Assembly (NCBI GenBank): GCA_023398495.1
Contig: JAEWSG010000030.1
Coordinates: 1 to 32,589 of the forward strand
Direction: 5' to 3'
From: Bacillota bacterium
GTDB taxonomy: Bacteria > Bacillota > Clostridia > Acetivibrionales > Acetivibrionaceae
DNA: 32,589 nucleotides
Shown: piece after piece, positions 1-8,500 of the stretch
Layout of the letters: each line of letters starts with the position of its first letter
Numbering within the stretch: the first letter of the stretch is position 1
The notes under the pieces: model-generated
Seen by the model: the letters and a program-made list of their open reading frames with translations, nothing else
What the model was told of the DNA's origin: nothing
Database searches by the model: none
Position numbers and translations under genes: made by a program

Positions 1-110
1 TTGCGTAGAGGCTATAGAGAATGTAAACGAAGCGAAGGAATAGTCGAATCACTGTTTGAGCGAAGCGAGTTTGATTCGACCCGTAGCGAGTTCTACATTC
101 TCTTAGGCTC
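1..110. repeat. Structured palindromic intergenic repeat, copy 1
   Basis: A nested palindrome. The outer stem AGAGAATGTA (16-25) pairs with TACATTCTCT (94-103), and an inner stem GTCGAATCA (43-51) pairs with TGATTCGAC (72-80). The apical segment TGTTTGAGCGAAGCGAGTTT (53-72) occurs as an exact reverse complement at 32517-32536 inside a second nested palindrome. The first 18 bases (TTGCGTAGAGGCTATAGA) recur exactly at 5458-5475. No open reading frame fits the element. It is a dispersed intergenic repeat with conserved secondary structure; whether it works as RNA or DNA is unknown. The left end may be cut by the window edge. Confidence 0.8.
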
Positions 111-136
111 GAAGCTTTAGTCCTTGGAATAATATG

Positions 137-160
137 GTGCACGAAAACTAAATACACCCT
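137..160 (+). promoter_or_regulatory. GTGCACGAAAA motif upstream of ytvI
   Basis: The string GTGCACGAAAACTAAATACACC lies about 190 nt upstream of ytvI. A near copy (GTGCACGAAAA, then a TAAATGCACC-like half) lies on the minus strand at 17781-17802, about 187 nt upstream of the giant secreted protein and in the same orientation relative to that gene. Each copy is an imperfect inverted repeat (GGTG...CACC). It could be an operator, a leader hairpin or another dispersed repeat. The rest of 161-351 holds AT-rich sequence, a CATACTAT string at 226-233 that resembles a sporulation-sigma -10 without a convincing -35, and the ytvI ribosome site. Confidence 0.3.
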
Positions 161-351
161 CCATTCAGGTTGCATTTAATAAATATGAAGAAAAATAACA
201 AACTCAACATATACTAATAAGGAATCATACTATTGGACAATTAAACTCTGATTATTTTTTACAATAACTACAAACAGTGGAAGTAATCTTTTATCATTAT
301 TAAAGATTTTAAATCTATAAAGTTAACATACGCTGGGAAGGTGAAGCAATT

Positions 352-1425
352 ATGCATTCTACTTTTAAAAGATATGGGAAACAACTGGCAAGTATTTCAA
401 TTATTATAGGCTTGGTCCTTGGAGCATATATTGGAATTAAATATGTAGTAGCTTTTCTCGCACCATTTCTTCTGGCTTTTGTTATATCTGCCGTCAACGA
501 ACCAATGGTACGTTTCCTTGAATCGAAAGCAAAGCTTAACAGAAAAATATCCTGCATAATCTCACTACTGTTAAGTATATCCATTATTACAGCTCTTGCC
601 GTATTAATACTGTTTAAGATATATGGGGAACTAATTAAACTCCACAGTAACCTTCCGGTATATATAGATCACATATCCTACGTTTTAACGGGTTACTATT
701 CAAGAATAAGCACTTTTTATAACAGTCTGCCGTATCAGATTCAAGGCAGCTTCAAAGAAAACCTTCTGGTCTTTCTCCCCAAAATAGAACGCTTAATAAC
801 AGCTATTGCCTCATCCATACTCAACAGTATAACATCTTTGCCAAAACTAGGGGTTTTTGTCACAGTTACTTTACTATCTTCTTATTTTATAAGCAGTGAC
901 AAAAAAAATATACGGAACTTTATATACAATCAAATTCCATACAGGTCTCAAAAAAACTTTTATAATATAAAACAGGGAACCTTGTCCTCAATATTCGGTT
1001 ATTTCAGAGCACAGTTAATAATTATGACTATCACCTTTGTTATATCAACCATTGGCTTCATTATCATAAATACGGAATATGCAGTTTTGATGGGCTTAAT
1101 ATCAGCATTAGCTGATGGTATTCCAATACTCGGCTCTGGTATTGTATTGTTACCCTGGATTTTATGGAATTTCCTCACGGGGAATATAAGAATGGGACTA
1201 GGTCTGTCAAGTGTCTATCTTTTTGCAATCATAGTAAGGCAGATAATTGAGCCCAAAATAGTTTCCCATCAAACAGGCCTGCATCCTTTGGTGACACTTA
1301 TTTCAATGTATTTAGGCCTCATGGTATTTGGGATAAGCGGCCTGTTTATAGGCCCTGTTATAATGATATTTTTAATGAGCCTTCATTCGTCAGGAGTTCT
1401 AACTATCTGGAAAGAGTCCCCATAA
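352..1425 (+). CDS. ytvI: AI-2E/PerM-family membrane protein, YtvI-like sporulation protein
   Basis: A 357-residue polytopic membrane protein of the AI-2E exporter-like (PerM) superfamily. Hydrophobic segments lie near residues 10-45, 62-90, 165-180, 220-275 and in the C-terminal 80 residues. The conserved family loop appears as a GLISALADGIPILG stretch followed by a hydrophobic LLPW motif, which in this family marks the YtvI sporulation branch; YtvI is a sporulation membrane protein of unknown substrate. The ATG follows a GGAAGGTGA ribosome site. Its last 23 bases overlap the convergent prmC gene. Nearby DUF1385 and prmC genes are not obviously related in function. The superfamily is secure; assignment to YtvI rather than another PerM paralogue rests on length and motif. 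Confidence 0.8.
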   Translation: MHSTFKRYGKQLASISIIIGLVLGAYIGIKYVVAFLAPFLLAFVISAVNEPMVRFLESKAKLNRKISCIISLLLSISIITALAVLILFKIYGELIKLHSNLPVYIDHISYVLTGYYSRISTFYNSLPYQIQGSFKENLLVFLPKIERLITAIASSILNSITSLPKLGVFVTVTLLSSYFISSDKKNIRNFIYNQIPYRSQKNFYNIKQGTLSSIFGYFRAQLIIMTITFVISTIGFIIINTEYAVLMGLISALADGIPILGSGIVLLPWILWNFLTGNIRMGLGLSSVYLFAIIVRQIIEPKIVSHQTGLHPLVTLISMYLGLMVFGISGLFIGPVIMIFLMSLHSSGVLTIWKESP

Positions 1426-2266
1426 CCACACGCTCGATGCCGGCTAAATCTTTCTCTATCTTAATTTCTTTAAAGCTGTCCTTCATTATTTCCACAACGT
1501 CCTGAGACTGATTAAATCCCACTTCGAAGGCAAGAAGCCCATTGCGCTTCAGGAATGGAACCGAGTCTTTTGTTATTCTCCTGTAAAAGTCCAACCCGTC
1601 TTTACCCCCATCTAAAGCAGATCTTGGCTCAAAATCCTTAACCTGGCTCTCAAGTGTTTCAATGTCTTCATCAGGTATATACGGCGGATTTGAAACAATT
1701 ATATCAAATTCGGACATTGAAATATTGCTAAACAAATCACTTTCAATAAAGGTAATCCTGTCTTCAACTCCACATCTGCCTGCATTTTTTCGTGCCACCT
1801 CAAGTGCACCTTTGGAAATATCCACAGCAGTAACACTGCTACTTTTAATAAAGTGAGCAAGACTTATTGCAATACAGCCTGAACCGGTTCCAATGTCAAG
1901 AATAGTAATACTCTCTTTGTCTTTCACAGCTTGAATTACTGCCTCTACCAGAATCTCAGTATCGTGCCTCGGTATCAATACGTCCGATGATACCAAAAAA
2001 TCAAAAGACATAAATTCTTGTGAACCTGTTATATATTGAAGCGGTTCACCTGCAATTCTCCTTTTTATTGCATCAAAGTAACTGTCCCTCTCAGCTTCCT
2101 TCAACAAGTAATCCTCGTGTGAATACAAAAATGCCTTATCACATCCTAAACAAAAGCATAACATAGCCCCGGCTGTAACTACCGGGGCATCAATATCTGA
2201 TAACTTTAACATTTTACTGCCTTCTTTAAAAGCATCTTTTAAAAACACTTTATTCTTCCTTTCCAA
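1403..2266 (-). CDS. prmC: Peptide chain release factor N5-glutamine methyltransferase PrmC (HemK)
   Basis: PrmC methylates the glutamine of the GGQ motif in release factors, using S-adenosylmethionine. The 287-residue product has the usual length. The N-terminal helical domain (1-90) is followed by the IPRHDTE segment (98-104; most relatives have IPRPDTE), the SAM-binding motif DIGTGSG (124-130) and the catalytic NPPY (193-196). The start is TTG at 2264-2266, with GAGG just upstream at short spacing. An internal ATG at residue 19 has its own GAAGG site but would remove part of the conserved N-terminal helix bundle, so TTG is preferred. It lies 37 nt downstream of the DUF1385 gene in one operon, and its end overlaps ytvI by 23 nt tail-to-tail. 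The neighbouring prfA often found next to prmC is absent. Confidence 0.95.
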   Translation of the reverse strand: MERKNKVFLKDAFKEGSKMLKLSDIDAPVVTAGAMLCFCLGCDKAFLYSHEDYLLKEAERDSYFDAIKRRIAGEPLQYITGSQEFMSFDFLVSSDVLIPRHDTEILVEAVIQAVKDKESITILDIGTGSGCIAISLAHFIKSSSVTAVDISKGALEVARKNAGRCGVEDRITFIESDLFSNISMSEFDIIVSNPPYIPDEDIETLESQVKDFEPRSALDGGKDGLDFYRRITKDSVPFLKRNGLLAFEVGFNQSQDVVEIMKDSFKEIKIEKDLAGIERVVMGTLSR

Positions 2267-2303
2267 AACCTCAGGCTTGACTAAAATATAAGTTCCTAAT
2301 CCC

Positions 2304-3287
2304 TTACCATTTGTCTTCGCCCTCTTTAGTCGTATTTAAAACATTATTCATAGCCTCTATAGCAACTTCCACCATACTGTCATCAGGTTCCTTTGTAGTA
2401 TAATTCTGAAACATCATTCCGGGAACATTCATTAATTGTATTACTTTTGATTTGCTCTTTCCTGCAAACTTGATAATCTCATAAGATATACCTGCAACAA
2501 CAGGCAGAAGAAGTAATCTTATTATCATGTTTTTCCATTTCTCGTCATACCATCCGGCAAATGAAAATACCAGAATACTGACCACCATAACAGTAAACAA
2601 AAATGAAGTCCCACAGCGTGGATGTTTGGTAGAATACTTCTGGATATTTTCCACGGTAAGTTCTTCTCCATGTTCGTAACAGTGAATGGTTTTGTGTTCC
2701 GCACCATGATACTGCCAAACTCTTTTTATATCATTAAGCTTTGAAATCAATACGATATAAGTAAAAAACAGGATTATTTTGACTATACCCTCCACAAGAT
2801 TGTACATTATCACTCCTGTGGCAGTATCTTTATTAAAATTAAATATCCCTGCAATAAAGTTTGGAAGCAGTATAAAAAGGCCCACACTAAATATCAAAGA
2901 TATAAAAACCGAAATGTATATCAAGGCATCCTGCAATTTATCCCCAAAAACTTTTCCCAGTAATTTGTCAAAAAACTGATCCAGTTTTGAAGGTTCCTTG
3001 CCTTCTTCCTCTTTGACTTCAAGATCAACAAATTCTGCTGAAAACATTAGTGCCTTTATGCCGACAATCATCTGTTTTACTAGTCCTACGACACCTCTTA
3101 CCAAGGGCAGTTTTGAGAATTTACTTCTCTTAGGCAAAGGTCTTTTTTCAACAACAATCTCTCCATCAGGCTTTCTCACTGCAATTGCAATATTATTAGG
3201 TCCCATCATCATAAGACCTTCGATAAGTGCTTGCCCACCTATACTTGTCATGTGCTTTGGTTTGTTACATATATCTGAATTGTTCAT
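2304..3287 (-). CDS. DUF1385 (YqhQ-like) membrane protein
   Basis: A roughly 327-residue protein of the DUF1385/YqhQ family, annotated in databases as a predicted metal-dependent enzyme but of unproven function. Near the N-terminus is the IGGQALIEGLMM signature. There are several hydrophobic segments, then the family motif HGAEHKTIHCYEHGE and the HPRCGTSF motif, followed by a hydrophobic C-terminal half. Although the frame is open to 3401, the start at ATG 3287 is preferred: it has a GAGGTC site six bases upstream, and a strong promoter (3316-3344) lies inside the longer frame. ATG 3299 is a possible alternative. It is followed by prmC, a pairing seen in other Clostridia. Confidence 0.85.
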   Translation of the reverse strand: MNNSDICNKPKHMTSIGGQALIEGLMMMGPNNIAIAVRKPDGEIVVEKRPLPKRSKFSKLPLVRGVVGLVKQMIVGIKALMFSAEFVDLEVKEEEGKEPSKLDQFFDKLLGKVFGDKLQDALIYISVFISLIFSVGLFILLPNFIAGIFNFNKDTATGVIMYNLVEGIVKIILFFTYIVLISKLNDIKRVWQYHGAEHKTIHCYEHGEELTVENIQKYSTKHPRCGTSFLFTVMVVSILVFSFAGWYDEKWKNMIIRLLLLPVVAGISYEIIKFAGKSKSKVIQLMNVPGMMFQNYTTKEPDDSMVEVAIEAMNNVLNTTKEGEDKW

Positions 3288-3315
3288 TTCTGACCTCATT
3301 TCACGTTTTTCTTTT

Positions 3316-3344
3316 ATTATACTCCATACAGTTTTTAAACTCAA
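3316..3344 (-). promoter_or_regulatory. Sigma-A promoter for DUF1385-prmC
   Basis: On the minus strand, TTGAGT (3344-3339) and TATAAT (3321-3316) are separated by exactly 17 bases. Transcription would begin near 3309, giving a leader of about 20 bases before the ATG at 3287. This separates DUF1385-prmC from motAB transcriptionally and argues against the longer DUF1385 reading frame. Confidence 0.75.
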
Positions 3345-3406
3345 GTATAGTAAACAAGCATCAATTGTTAATTTTAGGTGAACAAAAAAATAAAAGGTCA
3401 TTGAAT

Positions 3407-4174
3407 TTACTTGTTAATCACTATATCAATTCTTCTGTTTTTTTGCCTGTTTTCTTCTGAATCATTGGATGCTATAGGCCTAAACTCACCATTTCCTGTA
3501 GCAGTAAGCTTAGTCGGATCTAATAAACACTCATCCACAAGAAAAATCACTACATTGGTAGCCCTTTTAGTAGACAGTTCCCAATTTGTGGGGAATAATT
3601 TAGTATTAATAGGTATGTTGTCAGTGTGCCCTTGTACTGCTATTCCTGTATTTAGCTTCCTCATCAATTCCCCAACTTTTTTAAGAGCTTCTTTTCCCGA
3701 ATCCTTTATATCAGCCTTTCCTACATCAAACAGTATAACAGAGTTAATCCTGAGTATGACCGATGTTTTAGTTTCCACAACCTGAACATAATCCTCAATT
3801 TCAAGCTCTGATATAAGATCTTCTATGTCTTCAGAAAACTCTGTTATAGTCCCCTGAGTGGTATTAGCACCGCCATTCTCTTTATCATTTATTTCATTTG
3901 AATTGCTGTCGGTTGGTACATTCGATTCCAATATGTTTATTATGTCTTTGCCGTTGTTATTATAAAAAACCTCACCGTTACTTGTCTTCAAAAAGGCAGA
4001 ACGCAATGAATATGCAACCGCTTCAAACTTTTTGCTATCGACAGAAGCCATAGAAAAAAGCAGTATAAAAAAAGTTAATAAGAGTGTAACCAAATCACTG
4101 TATGTAGTCATCCACTCTGGTGCACCCTCTGGTGGATCATCTTCCGGAAGACTCTTCCTGTTTGTTTTACTCAT
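3407..4174 (-). CDS. motB: Flagellar motor stator protein MotB
   Basis: MotB anchors the stator to peptidoglycan and carries the proton-binding aspartate. The 255-residue product has a short cytoplasmic N-terminus, the PEWMTTYSDLVTLLL segment with D27 in the position of the essential proton acceptor, one membrane helix (about 28-45), a linker rich in Asn/Glu, and an OmpA-like peptidoglycan-binding domain (about 140-255) with the QGHTDNIPI motif and a C-terminal NRRIDI motif. The ATG follows GGAGCGAGGTG, 23 nt after motA, so the two are co-transcribed. The Asp rather than a sodium-type signature suggests proton coupling, but ion choice cannot be fixed from this alone. Confidence 0.93.
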   Translation of the reverse strand: MSKTNRKSLPEDDPPEGAPEWMTTYSDLVTLLLTFFILLFSMASVDSKKFEAVAYSLRSAFLKTSNGEVFYNNNGKDIINILESNVPTDSNSNEINDKENGGANTTQGTITEFSEDIEDLISELEIEDYVQVVETKTSVILRINSVILFDVGKADIKDSGKEALKKVGELMRKLNTGIAVQGHTDNIPINTKLFPTNWELSTKRATNVVIFLVDECLLDPTKLTATGNGEFRPIASNDSEENRQKNRRIDIVINK

Positions 4175-4197
4175 AACACACCTCGCTCCGGTTCAGG

Positions 4198-5010
4198 TCA
4201 ACCGTCCTGATTTTTATTACCTGTACCTTCACCATTATCTCCATTCTCTTTCTCGTATTCAGTCTTCTGCCTGGGTGAGAGGAATGTTTTCAACTTATGT
4301 TCAAGTATCCTTGGGTTTTCTCCTGCCTGTATAGAAAGTACACCCTCTATTATCATCTTTTTTGACTGTATCTCCTGTTTGCTTTTTATTGTCAATTTGT
4401 TTGCTATAGGATTGCATATAAAGTTTGCAAGTACACTTCCATAGAAAGTAGTTATTAATGCTACCGCCATAGCAGGACCTATCTTTGAAGGGTCATCAAG
4501 ACTTTTAAGCAACTGGATAAGTCCTATAAGGGTACCTATCATACCCCAGGCGGGAAACTGAGAAGCCATTGTTTTAAAAAGTCCTGACCCTTTATCGTGC
4601 CTTGCCTTCATATTTTCAATTTCCAGGTCCATGGACTCTACAATAATTTCAGGTTCTACCCCATCAACCACAAGTTGGAGAGAGGCTTTCAAAAAATCAT
4701 CCTGTATACTTTCCTGTTCCGCTTCAAGAGAAAGTAAGCCGTCGCGTCGGGCTTTAAGTGAAAGCTCAACAAGTTTCTTTATCGTACTGGCAGGTGATTC
4801 TTCCTTGCCTATAAATACCTTGACAACAACTTTCATTATCAATTTTACTTCACCAATCTTATACGAAATGAGACTGGCTGCAATACCTCCTCCGACAACA
4901 ACAACAACAGATGGTAAGTCCCAAAAGGTTAGAATACTTCCATTAAGCAATATTGACCATACTATACAAAACAAGCCAACAACTATACCTATAATAGTAG
5001 CTATATCCAT
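4198..5010 (-). CDS. motA: Flagellar motor stator protein MotA
   Basis: MotA forms the proton channel with MotB and contacts the rotor through its cytoplasmic loop. The 270-residue product shows four membrane segments (about 2-22, 32-50, 150-172, 183-205). The large cytoplasmic loop holds the ARRDGLLSLE motif (R88, R89, E96), matching charged rotor-contact residues known in MotA. The FPAWGMIGTLIGL segment carries P153, and NPIA carries P201, matching the two functionally important prolines of E. coli MotA. The start is ATG at 5010 with a weak TAGGCG site. A hairpin repeat lies 47-125 nt upstream; no sigma-28 promoter was found there. No other flagellar genes are present in the window. Confidence 0.93.
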   Translation of the reverse strand: MDIATIIGIVVGLFCIVWSILLNGSILTFWDLPSVVVVVGGGIAASLISYKIGEVKLIMKVVVKVFIGKEESPASTIKKLVELSLKARRDGLLSLEAEQESIQDDFLKASLQLVVDGVEPEIIVESMDLEIENMKARHDKGSGLFKTMASQFPAWGMIGTLIGLIQLLKSLDDPSKIGPAMAVALITTFYGSVLANFICNPIANKLTIKSKQEIQSKKMIIEGVLSIQAGENPRILEHKLKTFLSPRQKTEYEKENGDNGEGTGNKNQDG

Positions 5011-5056
5011 AATTTCGCCTACTGTTCCAATAATATTTTTTAGTGAAACAATGAAC

Positions 5057-5135
5057 CTATATTGAACGCGATATAGATTTTACATCGCGAAAATTCAATT
5101 TGTCATTGTAAAATCCTTTTCACGATTTATATATA
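5057..5135 (+). repeat. Shortened copy of the 88-bp hairpin repeat family, upstream of motA
   Basis: The core ATTGAACGCGAT, an ATAGATTTTAC loop, then ATCGCG and TTCAAT (5061-5099) forms a hairpin and matches the left half of the repeats at 23620-23707 and 24965-25051. Farther right, CACGATTTATATATA (5121-5135) matches sequence that flanks the 24965 copy. The middle part of the longer copies is missing or diverged here. It lies just upstream of motA, on the opposite strand sense. No gene is contained. Confidence 0.65.
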
Positions 5136-5220
5136 CTTTATCGGCAACTATAGCTATTTATTTTATAGATTTATAAATTATTACGAAGCACCTTTATCTT
5201 CATATAGACCAATTAAAGCA

Positions 5221-5267
5221 AAAAATGCAAAAGACATATGCCATATAGCATATGTCTTTTGCATTTT
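5221..5267 (-). terminator. Rho-independent terminator after tRNA-Arg
   Basis: Positions 5222-5241 and 5248-5267 form a perfect 20-bp stem with a 6-nt loop (CATATA). On the minus strand it ends in six T residues and begins four bases after the tRNA 3' end. It separates the tRNA from the motA region. A stem this long is unusual for a simple terminator. Confidence 0.85.
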
Positions 5268-5270
5268 ATC

Positions 5271-5347
5271 TGGCGCGCCCAATAGGAGTCGAACCCATAA
5301 CCTTCTGATCCGTAGTCAGACACTCTATCCAATTGAGCTATGAGCGC
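5271..5347 (-). tRNA. tRNA-Arg (anticodon ACG)
   Basis: A 77-nt tRNA that folds fully. Acceptor GCGCTCA pairs with TGGGCGC (one T-G wobble). The anticodon stem TCTGA/TCAGA encloses loop CTACGGA, giving anticodon ACG. The T arm is ATGGG-TTCGACT-CCTAT, followed by discriminator G and an encoded CCA. ACG would be read as ICG after adenosine deamination and decode CGU/CGC/CGA. A promoter lies at 5370-5398 and a strong terminator at 5221-5267, so it is an independent unit. Confidence 0.97.
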
Positions 5348-5369
5348 ATCCATAAAGCGAACATATAAT

Positions 5370-5398
5370 ATAATAATACAAATTCGAAAAAAAATCAA
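5370..5398 (-). promoter_or_regulatory. Sigma-A promoter of tRNA-Arg
   Basis: On the minus strand TTGATT (5398-5393) is followed after 17 bases by TATTAT (5375-5370). Transcription would start near 5363, about 16 bases before the mature tRNA 5' end. Confidence 0.6.
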
Positions 5399-5423
5399 CC
5401 ACAATATTTTCTTTTTTACCGCA

Positions 5424-5490
5424 TATTTTAATAGTACACCATATTATGGAAAAGACATTGCGTAGAGGCTATAGAACTTCTAAGCTTCTA
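5424..5490. repeat. Partial copy of the structured repeat with flanking sequence
   Basis: Positions 5458-5475 match window bases 1-18 exactly (TTGCGTAGAGGCTATAGA). Just after, ATAGAA (5471-5476) and TTCTAT (5486-5491) form a small hairpin in place of the long nested stem of copy 1. To the left, GTACACCATATTATGGAA resembles the reverse complement of 123-139. It therefore looks like a copy that lost its central hairpin. It lies between the tRNA promoter and the terminator of the giant gene. Confidence 0.55.
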
Positions 5491-5506
5491 TGTGTATAAT
5501 TTGCAC

Positions 5507-5548
5507 AAAAAACACCCTCATCTCACCAAAAAAGTGAAAATGAGGGTG
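5507..5548 (-). terminator. Rho-independent terminator of the giant secreted-protein gene
   Basis: CACCCTCAT (5513-5521) pairs with ATGAGGGTG (5540-5548), with an inner CAC/GTG pairing. On the minus strand the stem is followed by six T residues (5512-5507). It starts 17 nt after the stop codon of the gene ending at 5565. Confidence 0.92.
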
Positions 5549-5564
5549 ATCTTTTAGTTACCGT

Positions 5565-8500
5565 TTAGTCGGCTGCTACCATAGACATTGAGTCTATATA
5601 TAGCTTACCGCCTTCAGGTATTCTGTCACCTAAACTGATGTTCAGCCTTGCATTGCTGTCAGTTGAATTACAGTCGAAGTATACTTCATATGTAGTCCAC
5701 TCTGTTCCTATTGTAACTGTTTTCACCGGTGCATATACTGCCCATGGTGAATTCTTCTGCATTAATGATAATACAGGTTTTGCATTTCCGCCTTCGCTCT
5801 TTGCCCTGAACGTCAACCGATACCTCTTACCTGATTGTACGTTTATTCCTGCTGTGTATAGCTGTATCTGGTTCATGGCTGTTCCATTTGCGGTACAATC
5901 TATCCTATATCCTGCAGACGCACTGTCATATTCTTCTGTGTCTCTTTCCCCGGTTGCAACAGCACCACTCTGCGTCCACAAACTCCAACCATCTGCATTG
6001 CTTTCAAAGCTTGGATTAACAAGAAGTTCAGGATCTTCTACCATTGACAGTGAGTCTATGTATAGTTTTCCGCCCTCCGGCATCCGGCTACCCAAAGAGA
6101 AGGTTATTCTTGCATTATTGTCGGTTGTGTTGGATGTTAAATACACATTGTACATAGCCCATTCTGAACCTATTTGTACTGATTTAACAGTCGAATAATT
6201 GGTCCACGGTGATGCCATCTTCATCAATTGAATTAATGGACTTGTACTTCCACCTTCACTCTTTGCCATAAAGCTCAATCTGTATCTCTTTCCTTCTTCT
6301 ACTTTAATTTCTCCTGTATACAACTGAATGTGGTTTATAGCTGTTCCCTTTGCTGTACAGTCAATTCTGTATCCACCAGGTGCCGTATCACATTCTTCAG
6401 TATCCCTTGCTCCGGTAGCTTTTGCTCCACCGGAAGTCCACAAGTACCAACCTTTTGTGTTAACAGAGAAGCTTGGGTTCTTAAGCAATCCTCCACCTAC
6501 ATCTTCAGCAATTACATTGATTTTCTTACTTACCAGGAATTCGCCTTCAGCATTGAATATCTGCACCTCAAGCTCACCCGGTGCATCCGGAGTAAGTGTT
6601 ACTTTTGCCTGACCGTTGCTGTCAAGTTCCACTGTAGTTCCTCCAACTTTTGCCGTGCCTCCGTTTACAGGGAAACCACCCTTATTGGAGGTTATCCATA
6701 CTTCGGTACTTCTGCCGGCATAAATTACCTCAGGATCTACTGTCACCACTGCAGGTGCAGGATCTTCACCATAAGGCCACTTCAAAATTGCATGCCTTAG
6801 TATTTCTCCATTATCTAACAACGTAGTAACAATGTAATCCAAGTGTTCTCCAGTTTCTGAAATAGTATAAGTAGTTGTACCTGCGTCTACTTGTGCTATC
6901 AATTGGTCAGGATCCACCGACATATTGAGGTCTCTTCTTATGCTATATATCTTATAGCCCGTCGCATTCTGTACTGCACCCCATTTAAGCGTTACAGTAC
7001 CGTCAACATTTTGAATTTCCTTGACTACAGGTGCATTACCTTTGTAATTTTCCTGTGCACTAATCTCGTGAATAAATGAAGGTATGCTGACGTTACCTCC
7101 GGTTCTTAATACATAGGATCTTGAAAGGTCAAGCTCTCCGGTAATTGCAGAAACCAATATGTACTCTTTAACAAGTTTCTCTCCTGCTGGAAGTTCTTCT
7201 ACCGATTTAACAAGTTCCTGGTTCGGTGCATAGAAGTAATTCTGTTTCCCTTCCTCAAGAAGCTCAATTGCCGGATAGTATACCGGTATATCCGATACAT
7301 TTACAAGCTCAAATCTTACCTTGTAAGGATGGCCAAAGTCTGCCTGTTCCTGTGCATACACATGCATTTCGAGAGCATCTTCACCCCATACTCTGAAAGG
7401 CTCCTTGTTCTTAAAGGTTGCTGCTACAGGTTCTCCGAACGGTTGAAGTATTCCTGTAAAGTCTGCCTCAAGCGTATAGTATCCTTTCTTGTCTCCTCTG
7501 ATTATCCATTTTACTTCTTTTCTTTCCCCACCAGCAAAATCTCCTATATTAACTTCGAGGCTCTGCGGGTCTCTTGTTGTAGCAAGTGCCAAGCCTTCTG
7601 GAAGTTTAAGCACTGCTTTTGACTGTTCTATTACAAATACAGGATCTGCTGTATTTTCCAATGTAAGCCCTACTTCAAAGAATTCCTTTAAGAATCTTGC
7701 CTCTCCTGGTATTACCATATATGCAACAGTAGGTCTTACCTCAGGGTGATTTGGTACAGGTATTGCTACCGGATAAGCCACCAATGAACTGCCATATCCA
7801 CCATTACCACCTATATACAAAGGATTATAGGTTATAACACTTCCTGAACCGTTTACTATCAATTCCTGTTTTGGAAGAGGTCTGTTCTGGAATGCAAGAT
7901 GTACCTCAAACTTGTATACATATTGATTTTCAGGTGCTGTTATATCAATTCCTGCATCCACTATTTCGTCTAGAGTTAACCTTCTTACAGTCAACTCACC
8001 AACAACCAGTTCACCTTTCTCAAGTTTAACAGTAACAGGTGTCTTTGTATTTGCTTCCACTGCAATACCGGTATATCCTGGTCTGTAGTCTGTCTTGTAT
8101 GCATATACCTTGTATTCACCAGCCGGTACCGATACATTTAACACACCCGCTCCGTTTGTGGAATAATTTTGCATTGTTCCATCGGGATATTCCACTACCA
8201 CGCTGGAGCCACCTATAGCTGCTCCGCTTGAATCGTCAACCACTTTTATTTCCAATGTCCCTACCTGCTGTGCCGGTTTGACTGTTACTGTCAAGGTATC
8301 GCTGCCTATATTGCCTGCTGGATCTTTAACAGTAAGTGTAACAGTGTATTCACCTGGCACTGTGTATATGTGTGAAGGCTGTGCTTGATTTGAAGTTTCA
8401 CCGTCACCAAAATTCCACAAGTACTCGGAAATTCTGTTGTTATCCTTAGATCTGGTTCCGTCAAACCATACTGCTGTATCTGTTGCAATAATCTGATCTT

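Noticed and set aside
1..120. The window as a complete natural element bounded by the terminal repeats
   Set aside because: The repeats are in inverted orientation and enclose ordinary chromosomal genes. Contig breaks at dispersed repeats, or chance placement of the window, explain this more simply.
3288..3401. N-terminal extension of the DUF1385 protein (38 extra residues)
   Set aside because: The strong promoter at 3316-3344 lies inside it, the family starts near the GGQALIEG motif, and ATG 3287 has a well-placed ribosome site.
5213..5404. A 63-codon open frame on the minus strand
   Set aside because: It is a translation through the tRNA-Arg gene, its terminator and promoter.
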